64,000 nucleotides of DNA from Microbulbifer variabilis ATCC 700307 (GTDB lineage Bacteria; Pseudomonadota; Gammaproteobacteria; Pseudomonadales; Cellvibrionaceae): the NCBI RefSeq assembly GCF_000380565.1, contig NZ_AQYJ01000029.1, positions 248,001 through 312,000 on the forward strand, given 5' to 3'. Shown piece by piece: positions 27,399-35,594 of the stretch. The first letter of the stretch is position 1, and every line of letters begins with the position of its first letter. The notes under the pieces were generated by a model that was given only the letters and a program-made list of their open reading frames with translations, did no database searches and was not told the DNA's origin. The translations under genes were made by a program, and so were the position numbers.

Positions 27399-28559
27399 TT
27401 ATTGATCGGGGTCGATACGCAGTAACCTGCCTTGAGGGCCATCGGTGATCACATAGAGGGTACCATCTGCCCCGATTTCAGAGTCGCGGACTCTCTCGCC
27501 AATCACGATGCGTTGTTCACCGGTAAGCGCATCGCCCTCGGGGTCAATGACTCTTAAGTCTTGAGTGACTAATCCTGCTGAAAGCAGGTGTCCACGCCAT
27601 TGAGGGAAGGCTTTGCCTGTATATACGGTGAGGCCGCCAGGGGCATGGGTATCTATCCAGGCAAGAATAGGGGATACAAATTCCGGATCGGCAATTTTGA
27701 AGGAGATATTTGAGCCATCGCGGTAGTCCCTGCCAAAAGTGACCCGTGGCCAGCCGAAGTTGGCTCCTTTTTCAAGTCGATTCAGTTCATCGCCCGCGGC
27801 GGGGCCATGTTCATTCGACCATACCACTTTAGTCTCTGGATCAATGGCGAGCCCTTGGGGGTTACGATGGCCAAAGCTCCAGATTTCCGGTTGGGCGCCT
27901 TTCATATCAATAAAGGGGTTGTCGTCAGGTACTGAGCCGTCAGGCTTGATACGAATTACAGAGCCAAAATGCGTATGTAGGTTTTGCCCCTGTTCGCGTG
28001 CAAATATATCCAGGTATGCCTGCGGGGGATTTCCTCCATCGCCGATGGTCGCCAACAGAGTACCATCGGGTAGGAATGCAAATCGTGAACCGAAATGCCG
28101 GTCATTTGTTTTCCCCTGGGCGGCTTTAAATATTTCCTCAAAGTCTTGTAGAGTGTCGTTCTGCCACTTGCCTCGGCCGATGGCAAGACGGTTGTCTTGC
28201 GTATTGCCGATTGAGTAACTGAAAAAGAGCAAATTATCCTTTGCAAAGTTGGGACTGGCTGCCACATCCAGGAGGCCGCCTTGGCCCTCAAAGTAAACCT
28301 GAACGGGAAAGTCTACGGGATCTGAGAGGTTGCCATCTTTTATGGTGCGTATTTTTCCATTACGCTGAGTGATCAATAAAGCGCCATCCGGCAGCAGTGC
28401 AATACCCCAGGGATATTCGATAGGGCCAGCTACCTGGCTCAGCTTTACATTATCAATGACAGGAATCGCACCGCGGGATATGCGTGTATCAGCAAAACAG
28501 TTACTTGCGATAATTGCGTAAATAAGTACAACTGTTGTCGCGATTGAGATCCTTCTCAC
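27399..28559 (-). CDS. PQQ-dependent aldose sugar dehydrogenase (Asd/YliI-like)
   Basis: 386 residues, started at a GTG (28557-28559) with a strong AGGAGG 6 bp upstream. A signal peptide ends near NCFA, so it acts in the periplasm. Family marks of soluble-type glucose dehydrogenases are present: EYPWGIALLPDGALLITQRNGK, the catalytic His in DRHFGSRFAFLPDG, and SFGHRNPQGLAIDPETKVVWSNEHGP followed by GDELNRLEKGANFGWP, which bind PQQ and calcium. It oxidises aldoses and passes electrons to the respiratory chain. PQQ synthesis genes are not in the window. Confidence 0.9.
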   Translation of the reverse strand: MRRISIATTVVLIYAIIASNCFADTRISRGAIPVIDNVKLSQVAGPIEYPWGIALLPDGALLITQRNGKIRTIKDGNLSDPVDFPVQVYFEGQGGLLDVAASPNFAKDNLLFFSYSIGNTQDNRLAIGRGKWQNDTLQDFEEIFKAAQGKTNDRHFGSRFAFLPDGTLLATIGDGGNPPQAYLDIFAREQGQNLHTHFGSVIRIKPDGSVPDDNPFIDMKGAQPEIWSFGHRNPQGLAIDPETKVVWSNEHGPAAGDELNRLEKGANFGWPRVTFGRDYRDGSNISFKIADPEFVSPILAWIDTHAPGGLTVYTGKAFPQWRGHLLSAGLVTQDLRVIDPEGDALTGEQRIVIGERVRDSEIGADGTLYVITDGPQGRLLRIDPDQ

Positions 28560-28746
28560 TTTGCCTCCTGAAAAATGTTTCTGGAAGTGGGGTAGTCGGT
28601 GGGCGGAAACTCTTGAAGTATATCAGCGGTGAGGCTTCCAATAGATGCGGCAGGGTTGTATGAGTAGCGCCCTCAGTATTACGCTTAAATGTATATACGT
28701 CGGTTTAGACTTCCACTGATTGAAATAGCTTGAGGAGGCGGGATAA

Positions 28747-28953
28747 ATGGCCCGCTGGATGATTGTTGCAGGGTTTATCTTGGTGGTCCTTGGTGTGCTG
28801 TTGCATTTTGCGCCCGGGCTGTTTAACTGGTTTGGGCGTCTGCCAGGAGATATCCGCGTTGAGTCCGGACGTACACGATTTTACTTTCCCATCGTGTCCA
28901 TGATTATTATCAGTTTGGTGTTAAGTTTGCTGGTGAATCTCTTTAGACGTTAG
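28747..28953 (+). CDS. DUF2905 small membrane protein
   Basis: 68 residues: a membrane helix (MIVAGFILVVLGVLLHFAPG), the conserved loop FNWFGRLPGDIRVE, and a second helix near the end. The pattern LPGDIRxE is the DUF2905 signature. GAGGAGG precedes the ATG. The function of the family is unknown. Confidence 0.88.
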   Translation: MARWMIVAGFILVVLGVLLHFAPGLFNWFGRLPGDIRVESGRTRFYFPIVSMIIISLVLSLLVNLFRR

Positions 28954-29016
28954 TTTTCAAATTTAGCTTGGTAATTGATAAGACAGAACGTAGATAGTGA
29001 AATGTAAGAGGAAAGT

Positions 29017-29042
29017 CCCCACCAAATGAGTAATTGGTGGGG
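29017..29042. terminator. Terminator-like hairpin between convergent genes
   Basis: Perfect 9-bp arms CCCCACCAA and TTGGTGGGG around an 8-nt loop, between DUF2905 (plus) and the Yellow-like gene (minus). No long T-run on either side. Confidence 0.5.
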
Positions 29043-29051
29043 AGGGTGGCT

Positions 29052-30158
29052 TTAGTGCATATAGCGGAAGCGCATCAGCTTGTAGGGCGGTTTTGCGTTA
29101 CCAAGACCTGAACTGAAGGCCGGGTGCTGGTGCAGTTGATCCTGAGTGATATAAACCCAGCCGTTGCTTACTGCCAAGCTGTCGGGCCATGAAAGCTGCT
29201 TGTCTTGCACCAGAATTTTATAATCGCCTTTTGTGGTTAAACCTATCGCATTATTTTGCAGGTCAGTAACGAGAACCCCATTCCCCGGTGCCATCACAAT
29301 GCCATCGCTTGGATTCTTTGGTCCAAATTCTTCAATGTTAGAGGCAAGCTTCTTATTGGAAATTCTATGGTCAGCCAGTAGTGCTGCAGGTAAGCGGTAT
29401 AGGGTATTACCACTTAAGGTGCCGAAATATAACCACTCACCCTGATCATCCAATGCTATGGGGTTCAGGCCAAAGCGTAAGCTTTTACTGGAATTTTCTT
29501 TGGTTTTTGCTGATAACAGTAGGCCATCAATCACGACATCCTGGTTGGGGGGCATAAAAGCATCGGCGCTCTCCAGTACCCGTCGTGACTGCCCTGTCTT
29601 AAGGTCAACTACAATGATCGCCGGTTTAGTAGCGCCGTTGAAGTTACCAAAAGACATATCAGCGATATAAATTTTCTGACGCTTCTCATCCAGGGCAAAA
29701 TCTTGTGGGAAAGAGTTGGTGAGTAGTGAAGATCTAGAAATTTCCAGTTGCCTGTGCAATTTATTATTTACGCTATCCCAGGCAACTAATTGAGTGGGGG
29801 AATTCTCACTACCCATATCCAAAATCCAGACAATCCCTTTACTGTCGGAGTGTATGCCAATAACTGAAGTAAAACCGACCTTACCGGTTTCTGGCCCATC
29901 GGCCCAATCGCGGTTGGGGAATGGCTGTTTGGTTCCGTTGGCCATTACTTCCATCACTTTCAATTTTGGTGCATCCAAAGGGTGCATGCTTACCAGAATT
30001 CGACCACTGGGAGTGACTGTAACGCCCGCCGCACGGGAGTCCGTAAACTCTGTAACCGTCTGCAGGGCCCCTGACTCAACTGCATAGCTCGAGTAGGATG
30101 CAACGCTGCCAATTCCGAGTAGGGCAAATGCAGCAATTAAACTGTTCAGAGATTTCAT
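29052..30158 (-). CDS. Exported Yellow/major royal jelly-like protein
   Basis: 368 residues with a signal peptide ending SSYAVES. The body matches the bacterial members of the Yellow/MRJP family (sometimes called L-dopachrome tautomerase-related): SVIGIHSDSKGIVWILDMGSE, FPQDFALDEKRQKIYIADMS, GLNPIALDDQGEWLYFGTLSG and GPKNPSDGIVMAPGNG represent successive propeller strands. The fold is a six-bladed beta-propeller that in insects binds small amines. The bacterial role is unknown. It starts 33 bp after the stop of the OpuAC-like gene, so the two form an operon facing a LysR gene. Confidence 0.82.
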   Translation of the reverse strand: MKSLNSLIAAFALLGIGSVASYSSYAVESGALQTVTEFTDSRAAGVTVTPSGRILVSMHPLDAPKLKVMEVMANGTKQPFPNRDWADGPETGKVGFTSVIGIHSDSKGIVWILDMGSENSPTQLVAWDSVNNKLHRQLEISRSSLLTNSFPQDFALDEKRQKIYIADMSFGNFNGATKPAIIVVDLKTGQSRRVLESADAFMPPNQDVVIDGLLLSAKTKENSSKSLRFGLNPIALDDQGEWLYFGTLSGNTLYRLPAALLADHRISNKKLASNIEEFGPKNPSDGIVMAPGNGVLVTDLQNNAIGLTTKGDYKILVQDKQLSWPDSLAVSNGWVYITQDQLHQHPAFSSGLGNAKPPYKLMRFRYMH

Positions 30159-30191
30159 ATTTAACTTTCCAAGTTTGAATTTCGAGAGGTT

Positions 30192-30929
30192 TTATTGGGT
30201 TTTTGATCGTGTGCGGAGCTCGTCCTCTAAAGCGCTCAATTTGCTATTGCCAATGTAAAGCTGTGAGAGGTCTGCCATGGCAGCATCACCAATTCTCTGT
30301 TTGGCATCTTTGCGGACGATAAGGGTCGCTTCATCTTGAGTGCCCAATAGCCCTTTGGGTTCTTTGAGGGCACGGATGGTGTAGCGGTTATGTAGAAACT
30401 GTGGATGCCATAGAGGAATGACAGTCCACCGGTTCTCTGCAACTGCCTGCTCAAACCGGTCGAAGCAGTCTTCCTCAGATCCAGGGCGAAATTCGTAACC
30501 GGCTTTGTCGAGCCCATATGCCTGGATCATCTTTGCGGAAAAACGGCTGATGCCGGCTCCAGGATTGATACCTTGTATCAATCGCTCCATACGGTTCAGT
30601 GCCGGTTCATGCAAAAGATCTTCGATAGTGGAAACCGCTTCTTCAGGCACATACTCAGGAACTCCCCAAATACAGTAGGGCTCATAAAGCACAGACACTT
30701 TTTCTACCTGATCAAGGAAGGGGTTTAAGTAGATCTCGTGGCTGGACGGCAGCCATGCCGAAGCCAGTAGATCGATTTCCCCTTTATTTAACATGTCGAA
30801 AGCGGCCTCGTGAGAGGCAGACTTGAAGCTCACCTCGTGGCCATAAGATTGAAGAATTTTGGCGACTTCCAGAGCGCTGGCCTCATGGAATGACAATGCG
30901 ATGTGACCAATACGAATGCTTTTATCCAT
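30192..30929 (-). CDS. OpuAC-type (glycine betaine/quaternary amine) binding protein without a signal peptide
   Basis: 245 residues beginning MDKSIRIGHIALSFHEASAL, which already is the first strand of the binding-protein fold; there is no signal sequence or lipobox and none is encoded upstream. The sequence GEIDLLASAWLPSSHEIYL is the family's ligand-pocket region with Trp, and AENRWTVIPLWHPQFLHNRY carries another pocket Trp. No ATPase or permease gene lies nearby. So it is likely a cytoplasmic ligand-binding protein, working with the adjacent Yellow-like protein or as a sensor for the divergent LysR regulator. That role is inference. Confidence 0.8.
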   Translation of the reverse strand: MDKSIRIGHIALSFHEASALEVAKILQSYGHEVSFKSASHEAAFDMLNKGEIDLLASAWLPSSHEIYLNPFLDQVEKVSVLYEPYCIWGVPEYVPEEAVSTIEDLLHEPALNRMERLIQGINPGAGISRFSAKMIQAYGLDKAGYEFRPGSEEDCFDRFEQAVAENRWTVIPLWHPQFLHNRYTIRALKEPKGLLGTQDEATLIVRKDAKQRIGDAAMADLSQLYIGNSKLSALEDELRTRSKTQ

Positions 30930-31010
30930 ATCTCATCTCCCTGCAATATGCGTTGCTGACCGGATAGTAGTAACTGCTGATAGGAGTATTGTGGTCTCCT
31001 ATATTTGCCG

Positions 31011-31028
31011 GATAAACTGTCATTTATC
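31011..31028. promoter_or_regulatory. Dyad next to the LysR start
   Basis: GATAAA (31011-31016) and TTTATC (31023-31028) are separated by 6 bp and lie just before the likely LysR start, in the divergent gap 30930-31031. It is a candidate LysR or operator site; spacing is shorter than the usual T-N11-A box. Confidence 0.35.
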
Positions 31029-31031
31029 GAA

Positions 31032-31976
31032 ATGAATATCCGGTTTAGACGTACAATGCTTCTTGCTAACCTTTCGCTGTTTCTTCAGATTGTCGAGAAA
31101 GGCAGTCTTGTATCCGCTGCACGTGACTCGGGCCTCTCCTCCAGTACAGTATCTGAGCGTCTTGCGGCCCTAGAAGCTCATTTTGGTGTCGTCTTGTTAA
31201 ACCGAACCACGCGGGCGATCAGTCTCACCGACGAGGGGCGAACTCTGGTTGAGGGAGCCAAGTTGGTTCTTGGCGAAGTTGAGGACCTGGAGTCCCGTAT
31301 CCGCTTGGGGGCGCAAACCCTTTCGGGAACGATACGGATTAGCGCACCCTGTGACCTTGGGAGGGCAATTGTTGCGCCCGAAATAGACCGTTTCTTACAG
31401 GACCATCCGGCGGTTTCGATAGAATTGCTGCTGTCCGACGGCTATGTAGATACCGTTGGTCAGGGTATAGATGTCGCGCTGAGGTTTGGATCCATCACTG
31501 ACAGTTCACTGCGGGTCAGAACCTTAGGCAGTAAGCAGCGTATTGTTTGTGCCTCTCCGGCCTACCTGGAAAAGTATGGCTCTCCGAAAAAGCCTGAAGA
31601 TTTAACAAGCCATAACTGCTTAGTAATGCGCTTTGGGGAGAATCTGGACAATAGCTGGCGCTTCAGAGAAGAGGTTAAAGGACAGAAAAGTGAAGTTTCA
31701 AGAGCGGTCACGGTGCGGGGAGACCGGATTACCAATGACGGTGAGCTAGCTCGACAGTGGTGCTTGAATGGACTTGGTATCATTTTGAAATCTGAGCTGG
31801 ATGTCGGCTCGGATATCCGAGCTGGGAGGTTGGTTAGGTTGTTAAGCGAGTACACACCCTCCGCAATACCGCTGCAAATGCTCTTTCCACCGAGTCGCGC
31901 TCAGCCCAGACGTGTGGGTGAATTTGCAGATAGGTTGGCGCAGTGCTTTAAATCAATTGAAGTCGCTAATACTTAG
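31032..31976 (+). CDS. LysR family transcriptional regulator
   Basis: About 314 residues from the ATG at 31032; a TTG at 31005 and an ATG at 31056 are also in frame, and the conserved N-terminal pattern LLANLSLFLQIVEKGSLVSA would suit 31056 too. The helix-turn-helix region SLVSAARDSGLSSSTVSERLAALEAHFGV is of the AaeR/PecT kind, with the family's LLNRTTRAISLTDEGR. The rest is the two-lobed ligand domain. It is divergent from the OpuAC-like/Yellow-like operon and probably controls it. Confidence 0.88.
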   Translation: MNIRFRRTMLLANLSLFLQIVEKGSLVSAARDSGLSSSTVSERLAALEAHFGVVLLNRTTRAISLTDEGRTLVEGAKLVLGEVEDLESRIRLGAQTLSGTIRISAPCDLGRAIVAPEIDRFLQDHPAVSIELLLSDGYVDTVGQGIDVALRFGSITDSSLRVRTLGSKQRIVCASPAYLEKYGSPKKPEDLTSHNCLVMRFGENLDNSWRFREEVKGQKSEVSRAVTVRGDRITNDGELARQWCLNGLGIILKSELDVGSDIRAGRLVRLLSEYTPSAIPLQMLFPPSRAQPRRVGEFADRLAQCFKSIEVANT

Positions 31977-32313
31977 TTCCTGAACGGATCTTATGGGAGT
32001 GCCGGAGTATTGAATATTTAGAAAATTTCAAAAACTTATATTTTTAGAAAACAGTTAACAGCTAAAAATATTTTTTTAATCTAAATTAAAAAAGGCCGCA
32101 TGGGGGCGGCCGCAAGGGACTTATAGGAGCGTAGGAGAAAGACTTCTCCAGTAATCAAAAAAAGGTCATCCGTGACCCAGTTGATTACAGCCCCCGAAAT
32201 TGCGCAAAGCGCAGAGTGACTTGTATTTCAGGGGCTTTGCTGGCCGTGACCAGCAACGGCGCTTCCTTGCGCCGCATCAATCCGGCTATCCACTAATTAG
32301 CCGGATTAATAAC
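31977..32313. other. Non-coding gap with hairpins
   Basis: Between convergent LysR and TonB-receptor genes. It holds GC-rich short dyads (near 32094-32111 and 32259-32274) and a perfect hairpin at 32279-32307. No coding frame is convincing. Confidence 0.5.
32279..32307 (-). terminator. Probable terminator hairpin of the heme receptor gene
   Basis: Perfect 10-bp arms AATCCGGCTA and TAGCCGGATT with a 9-nt loop, 6 bp past the receptor's stop codon. A T-run is lacking on the minus strand, so termination efficiency is uncertain. Confidence 0.5.
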
Positions 32314-34485
32314 TTAGAAATCGTACTTAACGGATGCAGAAAAAGTGCGGCCCGGAGCAGAGTTTACGTAGATATCACTGCCTTCCTCCCAGCCAGCTAC
32401 ATTCAAGTAGGGCACATACTCTTTGTCGAGTAGATTGTTGACGGCCAGGTTGAGAGACATCTGCTCCATCAACTGATAACCCAACGTCCAGTCTACAGAA
32501 CCATAGCCTGGAGCTTCTGTTTCTCCTTCATTTACCCGATCCATACGGTCCGCCCAGCGTACCAGTACCTGGCTGGAAAGTTGTGCGCCTGTGTAGCTGG
32601 CACCAATGACACCGGAAAGCGGGCTGATACTGGTGAGGTATTCGCCGGTGGTGTCGTTTTCACCGCGTTGATAGCTGGCATTCGCAAATAGCTCGAACGC
32701 TGGAGAAAGGTACCAATTCGCACTTAGCTCAACCCCTTTAATCGTCACTGAGTCGATGTTTTGGTACTGGTATTGCTCAAATACGTGAGAGAAGCTGCCA
32801 TCATCGTTGAAGAAAGTTTCGCTGTTTATAAGTGCAGTTTCGAGGAAGTCATCGTACTCGGTGTAGAAAGCGGCAGTGCTAAAGGCAATCGGACCCAGAT
32901 GTCCACGCAGACCAAGCTCGAAAGAGTCGCTGGTTTCTGGAGACAGGTCGTCAGCTGGCAGCACCTCGTAAGCATAGGTAGAGGTTGGTTGCAGGTAGTG
33001 CTCGATATAGGCCAAATCGTAGGCCGGCACTTTGAAACCCTGGCCGTACTGGGCGAAGACAGACAAGCGAGCGTTGAGTTTGTACAGGGCTCCCAGGTTG
33101 AAGGAGGTATTGCTTTCTTCAATTGTGGCAAAAGGAGTCCCGTCAGTTTTCTCAGCGCCGTTGGGGTCCATCTCGTACCAGTCGTAGCGTATCCCGGGGG
33201 TTACAACCAGCTGGCCATTGGCAAAAGTCATTTCGTCGTTCAGGAATAAGCCCGCGCGGGAAACTTCGTTTTCCGGGAATTTGTCAGTAGTCACGTCCAT
33301 GGTGGAGCTGTCTTCCACTTCGCGGTACTGGTGTACGGTGCGGCGGCTTTCGGTTTTTTCCAGGTCGAGGCCATATCCCAGGGTGTGGGTTTCGCTCAGG
33401 GTCTTGCTGGCATTGGAAAGGAAGCCAATGGTGTCTTGACGGTAAAGGCTGGTCTCCCACATATCACGGATTTCGAAAACACCGAACATAGGAGCATTGA
33501 TGTCCAGCTGACCATATTGTTCGTCTTCCTGTTCGGATTTGTTTTGGTACAGGCTGATATTCAGTTGGTCATAGACTGCGCTTGGGGTTTCGCTGTGGTA
33601 ACGCAGTTGGTAAGCGCGGACCTTTTTATCAGAAACCGATTCTTCCTTGACGATGTTGTAGCCGTAATCAGCTAGTCCGCGGAAATAGTGGAGCAGGCCA
33701 TCGGCGCTGTCGCCGGTACTTTCCTGGTTCCAGTGATCGATGCTGAAGCTGATAAAGTCCTCACCACCAAGGCTGTACTTGGCCTTGTATAGCAAGCTCT
33801 TCGACTCAATTTCGAAGGGGTCCTGGCTCTCATTGAAATTTTGCTGCTCTTCTCCTTCGCGGAAGGTGGTATGCAGCAGTTGCTCAAAATTGCCGGTGCG
33901 CAAGGCAAGAGCAGGTGATATGTGTGATTGATTGGTAATACCTGTGTACCCGGTTTTGATCGCGCCGCCGAATTGCTCACCATCCTCCAGATAGTCGCTG
34001 GCATCTTTGGTAGTGAAGACCACGATGCCGGCGAGCGCATCAGAGCCATACAGGGAAGAGGCAGCACCCTTGGCGACTTCTACCTGCTTGAGAGTATCTA
34101 TTTCGATAAAGCCGCGGCCGATGATGTCATTCTGGCCATCGGCCCCATAGCCTTCGTTAACCCGCATACCGTCTTTGATAATCAGTACCCGGTCGCCACC
34201 CATGCCGCGTACCAGAATGTTTTGTGCACTGCCAGCAGCGCCGGTTACTTCAACTCCGGGCTCGTATTGGAACAGCTGATTCATATCGTTCAACTGAAGC
34301 TGTTCAATTTCATCGGTAGTGACAACAGAAACACTTCCTGCGACATCTTTTAGCGGCTTTTCCGCGCGGCCGCTGACCACGATCAGCTCCAGTTCGCTGC
34401 TGGCTGCCGAACCTGAAGTTTCGGCATGCAGGTTAGCGGCGGATGCCAGGCCAAGTAGGGCCGCTGCAATTGGGCGAAGTTTCAT
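32314..34485 (-). CDS. TonB-dependent outer-membrane receptor, heme/hemoglobin type (HmuR-like)
   Basis: 723 residues from the ATG at 34483-34485, which has AAGGA upstream; the frame runs 47 codons further but without a plausible start. A signal peptide ends ANLHAET. The plug domain (about 30-150) has SELELIVVSGRAEKPLKDVA and GMGGDRVLIIKDGMRVNEGY. The barrel contains GFKVPAYDLAYIEHY in the place of the FRAP box, then DLSPETSDSFELGLRG, as in heme and hemoglobin receptors (which have NPNL and FRAP motifs), and it ends in a C-terminal Phe. A Fur box lies 124 bp upstream, and the divergent operon encodes a CobN-like chelatase, together pointing to heme uptake. Other metallo-porphyrins cannot be excluded. 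Confidence 0.87.
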   Translation of the reverse strand: MKLRPIAAALLGLASAANLHAETSGSAASSELELIVVSGRAEKPLKDVAGSVSVVTTDEIEQLQLNDMNQLFQYEPGVEVTGAAGSAQNILVRGMGGDRVLIIKDGMRVNEGYGADGQNDIIGRGFIEIDTLKQVEVAKGAASSLYGSDALAGIVVFTTKDASDYLEDGEQFGGAIKTGYTGITNQSHISPALALRTGNFEQLLHTTFREGEEQQNFNESQDPFEIESKSLLYKAKYSLGGEDFISFSIDHWNQESTGDSADGLLHYFRGLADYGYNIVKEESVSDKKVRAYQLRYHSETPSAVYDQLNISLYQNKSEQEDEQYGQLDINAPMFGVFEIRDMWETSLYRQDTIGFLSNASKTLSETHTLGYGLDLEKTESRRTVHQYREVEDSSTMDVTTDKFPENEVSRAGLFLNDEMTFANGQLVVTPGIRYDWYEMDPNGAEKTDGTPFATIEESNTSFNLGALYKLNARLSVFAQYGQGFKVPAYDLAYIEHYLQPTSTYAYEVLPADDLSPETSDSFELGLRGHLGPIAFSTAAFYTEYDDFLETALINSETFFNDDGSFSHVFEQYQYQNIDSVTIKGVELSANWYLSPAFELFANASYQRGENDTTGEYLTSISPLSGVIGASYTGAQLSSQVLVRWADRMDRVNEGETEAPGYGSVDWTLGYQLMEQMSLNLAVNNLLDKEYVPYLNVAGWEEGSDIYVNSAPGRTFSASVKYDF

Positions 34486-34608
34486 GGTGTTGTCCTTGAG
34501 GTAATTTCTGTACTTCTGCTCTGGTTGGTCGGCTGTGAAGGTGTGGGTACTCACCAATGGAGCCAATTGGGGGAGGATTATAGGGATGATTTTTATAATG
34601 TAAAGCCA

Positions 34609-34628
34609 AATGCGAATCACTATCAATT
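34609..34628. promoter_or_regulatory. Fur box in the divergent heme-locus promoter
   Basis: On the minus strand the site reads AATTGATAGTGATTCGCATT, close to the gammaproteobacterial Fur consensus (AATGATAATGATTNNCATT). It lies midway between the receptor (minus) and ExbB-like operon (plus) and probably represses both when iron is plentiful. Confidence 0.75.
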
Positions 34629-34714
34629 AGATTAAATTTGACGTTGACAGGTAGTTCCGCTAGTTTCCGCGGCCATTGATACAGAGCGAAAGTGCTGGGC
34701 TGAGGAGGCTTGCA

Positions 34715-35245
34715 ATGAATATTTCGATAATTGAGAACCTGATGGCCGATGTGGCTGATTTATTTATGGCCCCGGTATTGCTGGCGATTCTGGTCCTTTT
34801 TATCTACTCGCTTTACGCAACGGGACGCTTCATCTCTCTATGGATGCTGCGCCGGCGCAATGCTGTCGCTTACAGTTTGGCTCTGAAGCAAGGTCGGAAA
34901 GAGGGCCTTCCAGGCTACCAGGTGCACAATTATTACGTGCGACATCCTTTGGCATGTGATGACGAGCTGGAAGTTTTTGCACTTAAAAAATTGGAAATGC
35001 TACGCATGGTCACTCGTATCGCGCCCATGCTGGGCTTGATTGCCACCATGATCCCTATGGGGCCGGCGCTGCGTGCCTTGGCCGATGGCAATATCCAGGG
35101 TATCAGTGAAAACCTGATTATCGCTTTTGCTGCTGTGATCTGGGGTCTCGCGATTTCCACTCTGACCTTCTGGCCGGCCTCGGTAAAGAAGCGTTGGTTT
35201 GCCGCTGAGCTGATTAACATTCGCAAATTGAAGGAGGCCGCCTGA
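34715..35245 (+). CDS. MotA/TolQ/ExbB-type proton channel protein (HmuU-like)
   Basis: 176 residues from the ATG at 34715, with GAGGAGG at 34702-34708. Three membrane helices: about 18-38, a central one within TRIAPMLGLIATMIPMGPAL, and about 142-160 (IAFAAVIWGLAISTLTFWPA). The segment APMLGLIATMIPMG matches the conserved core of ExbB/TolQ (APLLGLLGTVxGM). It probably forms, with the next protein, an energy-transducing complex using proton flow. Such pairs lie next to CobN-like genes in Bacteroidetes hmu loci. TGATG overlap with the next gene indicates translational coupling. Confidence 0.85.
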   Translation: MNISIIENLMADVADLFMAPVLLAILVLFIYSLYATGRFISLWMLRRRNAVAYSLALKQGRKEGLPGYQVHNYYVRHPLACDDELEVFALKKLEMLRMVTRIAPMLGLIATMIPMGPALRALADGNIQGISENLIIAFAAVIWGLAISTLTFWPASVKKRWFAAELINIRKLKEAA

Positions 35246-35592
35246 TGCGCTTCCTGGATGAAGATGAAGAACTTAACCCGATTCTGAGTGCGGTTAACTT
35301 GATTGATGTCTTTCTGGTGATTATTGCCGCACTGCTCATCGCTATTGCACAAAACCCGTTAAACGTTTTTTCCAACGAAAAGGTCACGGTGATCAAGAAT
35401 GCCGGTGAGCCCAATATGGAAGTCATTGTAAAAGATGGGGAAGAAATCAAGCAGTACAAATCCACCGGCGAAATTGGATCGGGAGAGGGCACTCGCGCGG
35501 GTGTTGCTTACCAGATGGCAGACGGCAGCCTGGTTTATGTGCCGGAAGGAAAAGAAGAGTCCGCAAAAGACAAGGCTGTAGGGGGTAAATAG
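35245..35592 (+). CDS. DUF2149 single-pass membrane protein (HmuV-like)
   Basis: 115 residues. Begins MRFLDEDEELNPILSAVNLI, the DUF2149 signature, followed by one membrane helix VFLVIIAALLIAIAQ (about 24-40) and a periplasmic tail. The topology, a short cytoplasmic N-terminus and one helix, is that of ExbD/TolR, so it is inferred to be the partner of the preceding ExbB-like channel. The ATG overlaps the upstream stop by one base, and the chelatase gene follows 2 bp downstream. Confidence 0.85.
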   Translation: MRFLDEDEELNPILSAVNLIDVFLVIIAALLIAIAQNPLNVFSNEKVTVIKNAGEPNMEVIVKDGEEIKQYKSTGEIGSGEGTRAGVAYQMADGSLVYVPEGKEESAKDKAVGGK

Positions 35593-35594
35593 TC

